5,932 nt of DNA, taken from the NCBI GenBank assembly GCA_002448715.1, contig DJZU01000084.1:1-5932 (forward strand). Reading direction: 5' to 3'. The stretch is from Candidatus Neomicrothrix sp. UBA6944. GTDB taxonomy: Bacteria; Actinomycetota; Acidimicrobiia; Acidimicrobiales; Poriferisodalaceae. The translations under genes were made by a program, and so were the position numbers. The notes below the pieces were generated by a model. The model ran no database searches. It worked only from the letters and a program-made list of their open reading frames with translations, and was not told where the DNA came from. Below are positions 1 through 5,915 of the stretch, one piece after another (position 1 is the stretch's first letter; each line of letters begins with the position of its first letter).

Positions 1-1
1 T

Positions 2-454
2 GTCACTATGGCAAAAGCCCTAGGCAATGGAGTGCCCATCGGTGCTATCTGGGCAAAAAGAGATATAGCTCAAGCATTCCAACCAGGAGATCACGCAACG
101 ACATACGGCGGGCAGCCTCTTGCCACCTCAGCTGCTCGTGCTGTGCTCCGAGTGATGGAATCGATGAACGCTCCAGCCCTAGCCGCAGCAGCGGGTGAGG
201 AACTTATGGGCAAACTGCTCAGCGTACCTAATGTTGTTGACACTAGAGGTCTTGGCCTTCTGATCGCCGCGGAGGTCGACACCGACGCAGTAGGCAAGAC
301 AGGACCGGAGATAGCTCTCGCCTGTCTGGAAGAAGGCCTCGTCGTCAACGGAATCAGCCCAACAGCTATACGACTAGCCCCGCCACTCACGGTCTCATCT
401 GAGGAAATCGATGAGGCTATGGCCAAGCTGTCGGTAGTTCTAGGAGGTAACTGA
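2..454 (+). CDS. argD: Acetylornithine aminotransferase, C-terminal part (5' end outside window)
   Basis: This is the last 150 codons of a class-III, PLP-dependent aminotransferase. The family converts N-acetylglutamate semialdehyde and glutamate into N-acetylornithine and 2-oxoglutarate in the cytoplasm. The visible part opens inside the PLP-lysine motif (T-M-A-K-A-L-G-N-G-V-P-I-G-A). The Schiff-base lysine is the codon at 14-16. Then come H-A-T-T-Y-G-G-Q-P-L-A, the segment that contacts cofactor phosphate (family members usually have N where this has Q), R-G-L-G-L-L near codon 80, and the C-terminal R-L-A-P-P-L motif. The ATG at 8 is internal, since the motif begins before it, so the true start lies upstream of the window. 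The TGA stop at 452-454 shares one base with the argF start. Other class-III aminotransferases are possible from this fragment alone, but the argF-argR-argH neighbours make argD very likely. Confidence 0.93.
   Translation, partial: VTMAKALGNGVPIGAIWAKRDIAQAFQPGDHATTYGGQPLATSAARAVLRVMESMNAPALAAAAGEELMGKLLSVPNVVDTRGLGLLIAAEVDTDAVGKTGPEIALACLEEGLVVNGISPTAIRLAPPLTVSSEEIDEAMAKLSVVLGGN
442..448 (+). promoter_or_regulatory. Strong ribosome binding site for argF
   Basis: AGGAGGT lies inside the last codons of argD, five bases before the argF ATG at 454. It is a full-length match to the anti-Shine-Dalgarno sequence and the strongest ribosome binding site in the window. It fixes the argF start and suggests efficient reinitiation at the TGATG stop/start overlap. 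Confidence 0.85.
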
Positions 455-1359
455 TGCGACACTTCCTAGAAGTCGACGATCTCAACCTTGATGAACTGCA
501 ACAGGTCTTAGAACTGTCAACCAAACCAGATCTCCCCAAAGTTCTTGATGGTCAGGGGGTAGCGCTGATCTTCGAAAAACCATCGGGTAGAACCAGAAAC
601 TCTATGGAAATGGCCACCGTGCAGTTAGGTGGACATCCCATGTACGTCAAACCCGAAGAACTCGGCATCGACACTCGCGAAACCGCTGAAGACGTTGTCC
701 GCACCATGGCCGGCTACCACTCGGTTCTGGCTGCCCGAGTATTCGATCATGACCGCCTCGAACGCATGGCAGCGACCAACGCGATGCCGATCGTCAATTT
801 GTTGTCCGACGTGGCTCACCCGATGCAGGCGTTAGCTGACTTGTTGACTATCGAACAGGAAATTGGTCTCACACGTGTCGGCAAAGTCGCATACGTGGGT
901 GACGCCAACAATGTTTGGAGATCACTGGCCATTGGCTGCTCGATGCTCGGAATTGAAACAAGTGTCGCGTCGCCTGCTGGACACGGCCCCAACGCGGACG
1001 ACCTTGAGCGAATAGTGACCCACGGTAGTGCGGTGCAGGTCACCGACGACCCACATGAAGCAGTCAACGAAGCCGACGTTGTCTATACCGATGTGTGGAC
1101 ATCAATGGGTCAAGAAAGCGAGAAAGCCGACCGGCTCGATGCGTTTAGTCGTTTCACGGTCGATTCTGCGTTGATGACAACAGCGAACCCCAGCAGCATC
1201 TTTATGCACTGCCTGCCAGCTCACCGCGGAGAAGAAGTCACTGACGAAGTGATTGAGAGCGCTCAGAGCAAAGTCTTCCCCCAAGCACATAACCGGATGC
1301 ACAGTGCACGCGGTTTGCTGTCATGGATCATCGGAGAAACGACTAACCATGGCCAGTAA
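454..1359 (+). CDS. argF: Ornithine carbamoyltransferase
   Basis: This cytoplasmic enzyme transfers the carbamoyl group of carbamoyl phosphate to ornithine, giving citrulline and phosphate. The protein is 301 residues, a normal to slightly short length for the family. The N-terminal carbamoyl-phosphate domain carries F-E-K-P-S-G-R-T-R at 40-48, which fits the transcarbamoylase signature with G in the position that is usually T. H-P-M-Q follows at 122-125. The ornithine domain has D-V-W-T-S-M-G at 213-219, where the SMG loop marks ornithine rather than aspartate specificity, and H-C-L-P-A at 252-256 with the catalytic-loop cysteine 253. A conserved C-terminal arginine is at 281. The start is set by the adjacent AGGAGGT and the one-base overlap with argD. 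The 3' end overlaps argR by 11 bases. The SMG and HCLP motifs together exclude aspartate carbamoyltransferase. Confidence 0.97.
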   Translation: MRHFLEVDDLNLDELQQVLELSTKPDLPKVLDGQGVALIFEKPSGRTRNSMEMATVQLGGHPMYVKPEELGIDTRETAEDVVRTMAGYHSVLAARVFDHDRLERMAATNAMPIVNLLSDVAHPMQALADLLTIEQEIGLTRVGKVAYVGDANNVWRSLAIGCSMLGIETSVASPAGHGPNADDLERIVTHGSAVQVTDDPHEAVNEADVVYTDVWTSMGQESEKADRLDAFSRFTVDSALMTTANPSSIFMHCLPAHRGEEVTDEVIESAQSKVFPQAHNRMHSARGLLSWIIGETTNHGQ

Positions 1360-1810
1360 ATCCCAACGGCAACACCTCATTGAGCGGATCCTCGCAGAAC
1401 GCTCGGTGAGCGATCATGGCGAACTCGTCGAACTGCTCGCGGCTGAGGGCGTCGAAGCTTCCCAGGCCAGCGTCAGCAGAGACTTAGATGAACTCGGCGC
1501 AGTGAAACTTCGCGCCGGTGGCCAGACCGTGTACGCGATACCCGAAATCGCGACCCAACGAGCAGTCCCATTGGAAACCCTCCGACGTGTCTGCGGCGAC
1601 TGGGTAGTCGACGCGCAACATTCACAAAATCTAGTTGTGCTCACCACACCCCCCGGGTCCGCTCACGTGGTCGCGTCAGCGATCGATCGCAGCGACAGCG
1701 ACGATGTTCTCGGTACCGTCGCTGGCGACGACACCATCTTGGTCGTAGCGGCACCGCACACCACAGGAGAAGCTGTAGCTGAGCATTTCCGTGAGCTAGC
1801 AGGACTTTAA
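1349..1810 (+). CDS. argR: Arginine repressor ArgR
   Basis: This is a 153-residue ArgR/AhrC-family regulator. The family forms hexamers that bind arginine and then bind ARG-box operators of arginine genes. The N-terminal winged helix-turn-helix spans about residues 8-65, with the recognition helix S-Q-A-S-V-S-R-D-L-D-E-L-G at 38-50. The C-terminal domain has P-P-G-S-A-H-V-V-A-S-A-I-D at 101-113 and L-G-T-V-A-G-D-D-T at 121-129. The paired aspartates 127/128 are the conserved arginine-contacting residues. I chose the ATG at 1349 because it gives the usual family length. An in-frame ATG at 1253 would add 32 residues that lie wholly inside argF and do not resemble the family. The ribosome binding site is weak (GGAGA about 11 bases upstream), so coupling to argF translation is likely. 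The gene is probably autoregulated with the operon, but the operon's control region is outside the window. Confidence 0.95.
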   Translation: MASKSQRQHLIERILAERSVSDHGELVELLAAEGVEASQASVSRDLDELGAVKLRAGGQTVYAIPEIATQRAVPLETLRRVCGDWVVDAQHSQNLVVLTTPPGSAHVVASAIDRSDSDDVLGTVAGDDTILVVAAPHTTGEAVAEHFRELAGL

Positions 1811-1839
1811 AGATTTAATCCCACCCCCCGACCCCTAAT

Positions 1840-1844
1840 AGGAA
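1840..1844 (+). promoter_or_regulatory. Ribosome binding site for argH
   Basis: AGGAA lies seven bases before the ATG at 1851 in the 40-base argR-argH gap. It is moderate in strength and supports the start that gives the normal N-terminus containing L-W-H-G-R-F. Confidence 0.6.
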
Positions 1845-1850
1845 CTTCTC

Positions 1851-3230
1851 ATGGCAGACGGAAACACTCTTTGGCACGGACGATTCGAAGGTAACCCCAA
1901 TCAGGCCTTACGCGAGTTGAACGACTCACTGCCTTTCGATCAGAGAATGTTTAAAGAAGACATAGCAGGTTCACGCGCGCACGTAGAGATGCTGTGTGAA
2001 GTAGGCCTGCTGACCGAAAGTGAACTCGCTGAGATTCTTGATGCTCTGACCGTTGTGGAGACAGAAATATCGGAGGGCACGTTTCAATGGGCACCAACCG
2101 ACGAAGATATTCATACTGCTGTTGAGAGGCGAGCGACTGAGATCGCCGGTGCAGCCGCGAAAATTCACACCGCTCGAAGCCGTAACGACCAGGTAGCCAA
2201 CGATGTTCGTTTGGTAGCGCTCAGCGAAATCGACTCTTTAACCAGCATTGTCCGCTCCTTAGTGGAAACACTTCTGCATAGAGCCGAAGAAGCGCATCAA
2301 GAGGGGCTGTATCTGCCGGGCTACACCCACTTACAACGGGCCCAACCAGTCGCCCTCGCACACCACCTAGGCGCGTACTGTTGGATGTTTCTTAGGGACA
2401 TCGACCGGCTGGTTGAGACGCGTCGGAGAACAGACGTATCAGTGTTAGGCGCCGGCGCCCTCGCAGGCACGTCGCTGCCCATAAATCCAGCCTCGGTCGC
2501 CGACAAGCTTGGTTTCAAAGAGGTGTTCACTAACTCTCTTGATGCGGTCTCTGACCGCGATTTCGTCGCAGACCTGCTGTACTCGCTCACTGTTACAGGA
2601 ATTCATCTCTCAAAACTTGGCGAAGAGCTGTGCCTGTGGGCCTCAAGCGAATTCAACTACGTCGAACTCGATGACGAGTTCGCGACTGGATCATCGATGA
2701 TGCCGCAGAAGAAAAACCCAGACGTGGCGGAATTAGCAAGAGGGAAAGCGGGTCGTTTACTCGGAAACCTCACAGGATTCCTAGCGACCCAAAAAGGTCT
2801 TCCCCTCACCTACAACAAAGACCTCCAAGAGGACAAAGAGCCATTGTTTGATAGTTGCGACACTATTCGACTCACAGCGATCGCGTTGATAGGCATGATC
2901 GATTCTCTTAAGTTCAACGGGGATTCAATGTCTGCCAGCGCCGATGCCCAAGAAATCGCGGCAACAGACTTAGCCGACTTTCTCGTTCAGGGAGGACTCC
3001 CGTTCAGAGAAGCACATTTAGTCATTGCTGGACTCGTCCGAGAGTCTTTAGACAGCGATGCGCAGTTAACCGATCTAGTGGAGAGCCACCCAGACTTAGG
3101 TTCTGAAGCAGCGCAGCTGCTGCAACCAGGTGTTGGTTGGGCCCGACGTAACAGCCATGGCGGAGGCGGACCCGAAGCGGTAACCGAACAACTAGAGGTG
3201 CTGAAAGCCCACGTGGAATCCATTCAGTGA
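1851..3230 (+). CDS. argH: Argininosuccinate lyase
   Basis: This enzyme catalyses the last step of arginine synthesis, splitting argininosuccinate into arginine and fumarate. The protein is 459 residues, full length for the aspartase/fumarase superfamily. Family motifs appear in order: L-W-H-G-R-F at 7-12, E-D-I-H at 85-88, H-T-A-R-S-R-N-D-Q at 106-114, P-G-Y-T-H-L-Q-R-A-Q-P at 156-166 with the conserved T159/H160 pair, and the lyase signature G-S-S-M-M-P-Q-K-K-N-P at 280-290. The flexible-loop catalytic serine lies in that signature (S281 or S282). No key residue is missing, so the enzyme should be an active tetramer, with each active site built from three subunits as is known for the family. 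It follows argR directly, with no argG between. Its TGA stop overlaps the GTG of the next gene. Confidence 0.97.
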   Translation: MADGNTLWHGRFEGNPNQALRELNDSLPFDQRMFKEDIAGSRAHVEMLCEVGLLTESELAEILDALTVVETEISEGTFQWAPTDEDIHTAVERRATEIAGAAAKIHTARSRNDQVANDVRLVALSEIDSLTSIVRSLVETLLHRAEEAHQEGLYLPGYTHLQRAQPVALAHHLGAYCWMFLRDIDRLVETRRRTDVSVLGAGALAGTSLPINPASVADKLGFKEVFTNSLDAVSDRDFVADLLYSLTVTGIHLSKLGEELCLWASSEFNYVELDDEFATGSSMMPQKKNPDVAELARGKAGRLLGNLTGFLATQKGLPLTYNKDLQEDKEPLFDSCDTIRLTAIALIGMIDSLKFNGDSMSASADAQEIAATDLADFLVQGGLPFREAHLVIAGLVRESLDSDAQLTDLVESHPDLGSEAAQLLQPGVGWARRNSHGGGGPEAVTEQLEVLKAHVESIQ

Positions 3231-3844
3231 GCAGCACTGACGACTGGTACGCGTTCACCAACCCTGAAGACGCTTTCGATGATCGCCTGACCACAGCAGT
3301 GGCAGCCGTTGAGGCCTTCATCCCCACAGACCAAGCTCAAAAAGCTGCTCAAGACACGATTTTAGAATTCGTTGAGCAACACCCAGATGCCCTACACAGG
3401 TCTTGTCTCAAGGGACATTTCACAGGATCCAGTTGGGTTGTGGACCACGACGCGTCATCAGGTCTGATTCTGCTCCACACAAAAGCCAAACGATGGCTAC
3501 AGCCCGGAGGACACGCCGACGGCAACGCCCGACTTGAGGCCGTAGCGCTTCGCGAAGCCCAAGAAGAAAGTGGCATTGAAGACCTTGAAGTGTGGAGCGG
3601 CCCCATAGATATCGATGTCCACGTAGTGCAGGACCCATCGGCGCCTCAAAGCTCACACTTGCACCTGGACGTTCGATATTTGGTCAGGGCACCCAAAGGA
3701 GCGCGAGTTCAAGGCAACCACGAATCTCTCGCCCTCAGATGGATCACAGAAAGCCAACTAGACGATCAAGCATTGTCATTGGATGACAGCACCAAACGAG
3801 TTGCTCGGTACGGATTCACCTTGGCCGAACAACTGCTGGTCTGA
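3227..3844 (+). CDS. Nudix (MutT-like) hydrolase
   Basis: This 205-residue protein has a Nudix domain in its C-terminal two thirds. Nudix enzymes cleave nucleoside diphosphates linked to another moiety, using a metal held by the Nudix box; the substrate here cannot be read from sequence. W-L-Q-P-G-G-H at 90-96 leads into the box, which ends R-E-A-Q-E-E-S-G-I at 109-117 with the metal-binding E113/E114. The glutamate expected eight residues before the RE pair is alanine (A101), a departure from the canonical GX5EX7REUXEEXGU. The first 60 residues are acidic and probably helical, with no signal peptide or membrane segment. The GTG start overlaps the argH stop by four bases (GTGA), with only a weak GGAA upstream, so it is probably translated by coupling to argH. 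An isopentenyl-diphosphate isomerase is unlikely, as I do not see the expected motifs. Confidence 0.88.
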   Translation: MSSTDDWYAFTNPEDAFDDRLTTAVAAVEAFIPTDQAQKAAQDTILEFVEQHPDALHRSCLKGHFTGSSWVVDHDASSGLILLHTKAKRWLQPGGHADGNARLEAVALREAQEESGIEDLEVWSGPIDIDVHVVQDPSAPQSSHLHLDVRYLVRAPKGARVQGNHESLALRWITESQLDDQALSLDDSTKRVARYGFTLAEQLLV

Positions 3845-3865
3845 ACCTCATGTAGCTTCGGTGCA

Positions 3866-4129
3866 ATGCGGTATTTGGTTATCCAGATGGAGAACCTTCT
3901 TCTGTTAGCCATCGGGTTCGTGGCTGGCTGGTTCGTCGTCGCCACCGTTCCTCAACAAATCACGATCGCATCGTTGCCTACCTGGCTCATAGCCACAGCA
4001 ATCGCCACTGCACTACTGGCGTTAGGGGGACGTTTTGTGTTTGACGGAACATTCCAAGCGTTTGGAGGAGGGCTTATGGCCTCTAGCTCTCTCGCAGCGT
4101 TCATCGTTATATATGACGTCGTTCGGTAA
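3866..4129 (+). CDS. Small three-helix membrane protein, unknown function
   Basis: I do not recognise this 87-residue protein. It is highly hydrophobic, with three likely membrane segments at about 10-28, 37-54 and 66-85 and very short loops. The second loop includes G-G-R-F-V-F-D-G and a G-G-G at 67-69. There is no enzyme motif. The start is uncertain: the ATG at 3866 has no clear ribosome binding site, and a second in-frame ATG at 3887 (residue 8) would still keep all three helices. It begins 21 bases after the Nudix stop, on the same strand. A coding role is supported by the clean alternation of hydrophobic helices and polar turns and by its position in a tightly packed gene run. There is no homology evidence available to me. 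Confidence 0.6.
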   Translation: MRYLVIQMENLLLLAIGFVAGWFVVATVPQQITIASLPTWLIATAIATALLALGGRFVFDGTFQAFGGGLMASSSLAAFIVIYDVVR

Positions 4130-4151
4130 CAACCAAAGATAGGTTTGAGTT

Positions 4152-4403
4152 GTGCGTTCAGGTCCAATCGTCTGGGTTTCGTTGATTATCGCTTCGTTAG
4201 TAGTGATATGGGGGATTATTTCCGTCCTGGCTGTAGCGAAATCGAGTTGGCAGCAGCAGCAACGTCGACGCACGAACTGGATTCTTATGATGCTGCTGTT
4301 TGGTCCCCTAGCGGTGCTCCTTTTTTATGGCACGGTGAGACAACAACTACTCCGACCAGAACGCTACGAAATGGTCGACGGAGTAGCAGAAGTCGACCGC
4401 TAA
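4152..4403 (+). CDS. Small two-helix membrane protein, unknown function
   Basis: This 83-residue predicted protein starts at GTG 4152, with AGG eight bases upstream as a weak ribosome binding site. It has two membrane segments at about 6-29 and 42-61. They are joined by a short basic, glutamine-rich linker (Q-Q-Q-Q-R-R-R at 34-40), and a polar, charged tail follows. By the positive-inside rule the basic linker should be cytoplasmic, placing both ends outside, although the tail also has arginines, so topology is not certain. The second helix (N-W-I-L-M-M-L-L-F-G-P-L-A-V-L-L-F-Y) loosely recalls the short N-terminal membrane domain of phospholipase-D/cardiolipin synthase proteins, but no catalytic domain follows. 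It sits 22 bases after the preceding membrane-protein gene and 49 bases before tyrS. The overlapping frame is arginine/threonine/serine-rich and looks non-coding. Confidence 0.55.
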   Translation: MRSGPIVWVSLIIASLVVIWGIISVLAVAKSSWQQQQRRRTNWILMMLLFGPLAVLLFYGTVRQQLLRPERYEMVDGVAEVDR

Positions 4404-4440
4404 CAAGTAAAAGTGTTTCCCTTTAGGGCCCACTCCGCGG

Positions 4441-4455
4441 CACACTGTCGGTGTG
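4441..4455 (+). repeat. Inverted repeat over the tyrS start codon
   Basis: CACAC at 4441-4445 and GTGTG at 4451-4455 can form a five-base-pair stem with a TGTCG loop. The GTG start codon (4453-4455) is entirely in the 3' arm. The stem is short, so its stability in RNA is uncertain. No Shine-Dalgarno sequence is visible before it. Confidence 0.4.
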
Positions 4456-5724
4456 GACATTCTCTCCGATCTTGAGGCGCGAGGCCTTATTCACGACACA
4501 ACTGACCGTGACGCCCTTGCTGCTCGACTGTCCTCAGGACCCATCGTCTTGTACTGCGGCTTTGACCCCACTGCTGACAGCTTGCACGTAGGAAACCTCA
4601 TTGGTTTATTAACGCTGCGCCGTTTTCAGTTAGCAGGTCACCTGCCGATCAGCCTGGCAGGCGGCGCTACCGGAATGATTGGAGACCCCAGCGGCCGCGA
4701 CGCAGAAAGAAATCTGCTTGATGATGACGGACTCGCCAAGAACCTCGAAGGCATCCTCCCGCAACTCAGAATGTTCCTAGATTTCGATGGTGAATCAGCA
4801 GCGAAGTTACTCGACAACCGCGCCTGGACCGTTGGTCTGAGCGTCTTGGAGTTCCTAAGAGATATAGGCAAACACGTAACCGTCAATCAGATGGTCGCCA
4901 AAGATTCAGTGAAAAGTCGAATGTCTGAAGGAGATGGCATTTCCTACACAGAGTTCAGTTACATGCTCCTGCAGGGTTATGACTACCTCTGGCTCGCGGA
5001 AAACGAGAAATGCGAACTCCAAGTTGGCGGCTCAGATCAATGGGGCAACATCGTGTTGGGGGCAGATCTCATACGTCGAAAGCTGGGAGAAACAGCCCAC
5101 GCCCTTACCTGGCCACTACTGACCAAACCAGACGGCAGCAAATACGGGAAAACAGCGGGCGGGGAAACGATTTGGCTCAGCCCAGAAAAGATGAGCCCCT
5201 ACCGCTTTTACCAAGCTTGGATCAGCGTTGATGATTCAGAAGTCCGCAAACTGCTGTTGCAGCTCACATTCTTGTCTCCTGACGAGATCGATGACCTGGT
5301 GGCTGAACACGACCAGCACCCAGAAAATCGCCTAGGTCAACGGACTTTGGCTAGGGAGTTAACAGCGATAGTTCATGGGGAACAGGCAGCAGCCTCCGCT
5401 GTTGAAGCATCAGAACTGTTATTTGAGCCATCGGCCGACATTTCATCTGTTTCTGAGTCAGCCCTTGAATTCATTAGCGGCGAAGTGCCTTCCACACAGA
5501 CCCCAACACCAAAAATGGGCATAATCGACTGCCTGGTCGAAACCGGCCTGTGTCAAAGTCGAAAGGACGCTAAAAGAGCTATTACTGAGGGTGGCATCTA
5601 TATCAATGGCGACCGCGTCAACGAAGCCGATTTAGAGCTCACTGCAGATCACTTGCTGCATGGTAAATACATCTTGTTGCGCCGCGGAAAGAAGCTTTGG
5701 CATCTTTTGACATCGGGCCAGTAG
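4453..5724 (+). CDS. tyrS: Tyrosyl-tRNA synthetase
   Basis: This class-I aminoacyl-tRNA synthetase activates tyrosine with ATP and charges tRNA-Tyr. The protein is 423 residues, normal for the bacterial TyrS type. The catalytic domain shows Y-C-G-F-D-P-T at 34-40, with Y34 and D38 in the tyrosine pocket. The HIGH-type motif is H-V-G-N at 45-48, and Y-M-L-L-Q-G-Y-D at 170-177 follows. G-S-D-Q-W-G-N is at 193-199, and the KMSKS-type motif is K-Y-G-K-T at 230-234. The C-terminal S4-like RNA-binding domain spans about 355-420 (C-L-V-E-T-G-L, then R-K-D-A-K-R-A-I-T-E-G-G). The GTG at 4453 gives the standard N-terminus (D-I-L-S-D-L-E-A-R-G-L-I). There is no clear ribosome binding site, and the start codon lies in a short inverted repeat. 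I see no T-box-like leader. The gene lies directly upstream of an rRNA operon. Confidence 0.97.
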   Translation: MDILSDLEARGLIHDTTDRDALAARLSSGPIVLYCGFDPTADSLHVGNLIGLLTLRRFQLAGHLPISLAGGATGMIGDPSGRDAERNLLDDDGLAKNLEGILPQLRMFLDFDGESAAKLLDNRAWTVGLSVLEFLRDIGKHVTVNQMVAKDSVKSRMSEGDGISYTEFSYMLLQGYDYLWLAENEKCELQVGGSDQWGNIVLGADLIRRKLGETAHALTWPLLTKPDGSKYGKTAGGETIWLSPEKMSPYRFYQAWISVDDSEVRKLLLQLTFLSPDEIDDLVAEHDQHPENRLGQRTLARELTAIVHGEQAAASAVEASELLFEPSADISSVSESALEFISGEVPSTQTPTPKMGIIDCLVETGLCQSRKDAKRAITEGGIYINGDRVNEADLELTADHLLHGKYILLRRGKKLWHLLTSGQ

Positions 5725-5729
5725 AACCT

Positions 5730-5747
5730 GTTGGAAATTACTCCAAC
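5730..5747 (+). repeat. Short hairpin after tyrS
   Basis: GTTGGA (5730-5735) and TCCAAC (5742-5747) form a perfect six-base-pair stem with a six-base loop, starting five bases after the tyrS stop. No T-run follows, so it is not a typical intrinsic terminator. It may protect the mRNA 3' end or act as a weak stop signal. Confidence 0.4.
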
Positions 5748-5751
5748 GATC

Positions 5752-5768
5752 AGCACCGAAAGGTTGCT
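5752..5768 (+). repeat. GAAA-loop hairpin downstream of tyrS
   Basis: AGCACC (5752-5757) pairs with GGTTGCT (5762-5768), with one bulged T, closing a GAAA tetraloop of the stable GNRA type. The sequence after it is C-rich and ends in four Ts at 5778-5781, a poor but possible terminator context. The hairpin overlaps the candidate rRNA promoter -35 element. Confidence 0.35.
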
Positions 5769-5793
5769 ACTACCCCCTTTTCGCCTGTAGGGT
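5764..5793 (+). promoter_or_regulatory. Candidate rRNA operon promoter
   Basis: TTGCTA at 5764-5769 and TAGGGT at 5788-5793 are separated by 18 bases. They fit the TTGnnA and TAnnnT pattern of actinobacterial housekeeping-sigma promoters. Transcription would start near 5800, leaving a leader of over 130 bases before 16S. The position is reasonable for an rRNA promoter, but the match is partial and other promoters may exist. Confidence 0.35.
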
Positions 5794-5794
5794 G

Positions 5795-5835
5795 GCCCTT
5801 CGCCCTTTAGCGCTGTTTACGCAACGTTGAAGGGC
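5795..5835 (+). repeat. Inverted repeat in the rRNA leader with duplicated left arm
   Basis: GCCCTTC at 5795-5801 is the exact reverse complement of GAAGGGC at 5829-5835. A second GCCCTT copy at 5802-5807 can compete for the same partner. The two pairings are mutually exclusive. A GCG/CGC pair inside the loop could extend the structure. Confidence 0.4.
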
Positions 5836-5837
5836 TT

Positions 5838-5875
5838 CGACACCTCCGCATGCCGGTGACGGCAGACGCGTGTCG
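5838..5875 (+). repeat. Nested hairpin in the rRNA leader
   Basis: CGACAC (5838-5843) pairs with GTGTCG (5870-5875) as an outer six-base-pair stem. Inside it, TGCCG (5851-5855) pairs with CGGCA (5860-5864) around a GTGA tetraloop of the GNRA type. It is the most extensive fold I could find in the leader. It could be a leader folding element, or part of the sequence that pairs with the region after 16S for RNase III cleavage. Confidence 0.45.
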
Positions 5876-5879
5876 TAAT

Positions 5880-5903
5880 GCTGCCGCTGTTTGCGGTCGC
5901 AGC
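5880..5903 (+). promoter_or_regulatory. boxB-like hairpin of the rRNA antitermination site
   Basis: GCTGC (5880-5884) pairs with GCAGC (5899-5903), and CGC (5885-5887) pairs with GCG (5893-5895) around a TGTTT loop, leaving a three-base bulge. It lies directly before boxA, the boxB-then-boxA order known from bacterial rRNA leaders. Confidence 0.5.
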
Positions 5904-5915
5904 GCTCTTTGACAA
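5903..5915 (+). promoter_or_regulatory. boxA of the rRNA antitermination site
   Basis: CGCTCTTTGACAA matches the Escherichia coli rRNA boxA (TGCTCTTTAACAA) at 11 of 13 positions. In rRNA leaders boxA RNA recruits NusB and S10 (NusE), so polymerase resists Rho and the rRNA is folded during transcription. The following CAGAACAGAG is typical of sequence just before 16S in actinobacteria. The 16S gene itself is not in the window. Confidence 0.7.

Noticed and set aside
91..462. Long antisense open frame over argD
   Set aside because: It is rich in serine, threonine, alanine and arginine with no recognisable motif, and it lies entirely opposite a well-supported gene. It is a shadow of argD codon bias.
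1253..1348. In-frame upstream extension of argR
   Set aside because: It would add 32 residues lying inside argF that do not resemble ArgR. The ATG at 1349 gives the standard family length.
454..1359. S-G-R-T-R in ArgF as an unusual active-site change
   Set aside because: G or T at this position is accepted by the known transcarbamoylase signature, so it is ordinary variation.
1811..1850. ARG box (ArgR operator) in the argR-argH gap
   Set aside because: The gap has no AT-rich imperfect palindrome of the ARG-box type. It is mainly a C-rich tract plus the argH ribosome binding site.
4145..4426. Overlapping plus-strand frame of about 93 codons beside the second small membrane gene
   Set aside because: Its translation is dominated by arginine, threonine and serine with no structure. 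The 4152 frame gives clean membrane helices and is the better candidate.
5909..5914. TTGACA as a perfect -35 promoter element
   Set aside because: It falls within boxA and the typical pre-16S sequence, so it is better explained as antitermination sequence. A matching -10 would lie outside the window.
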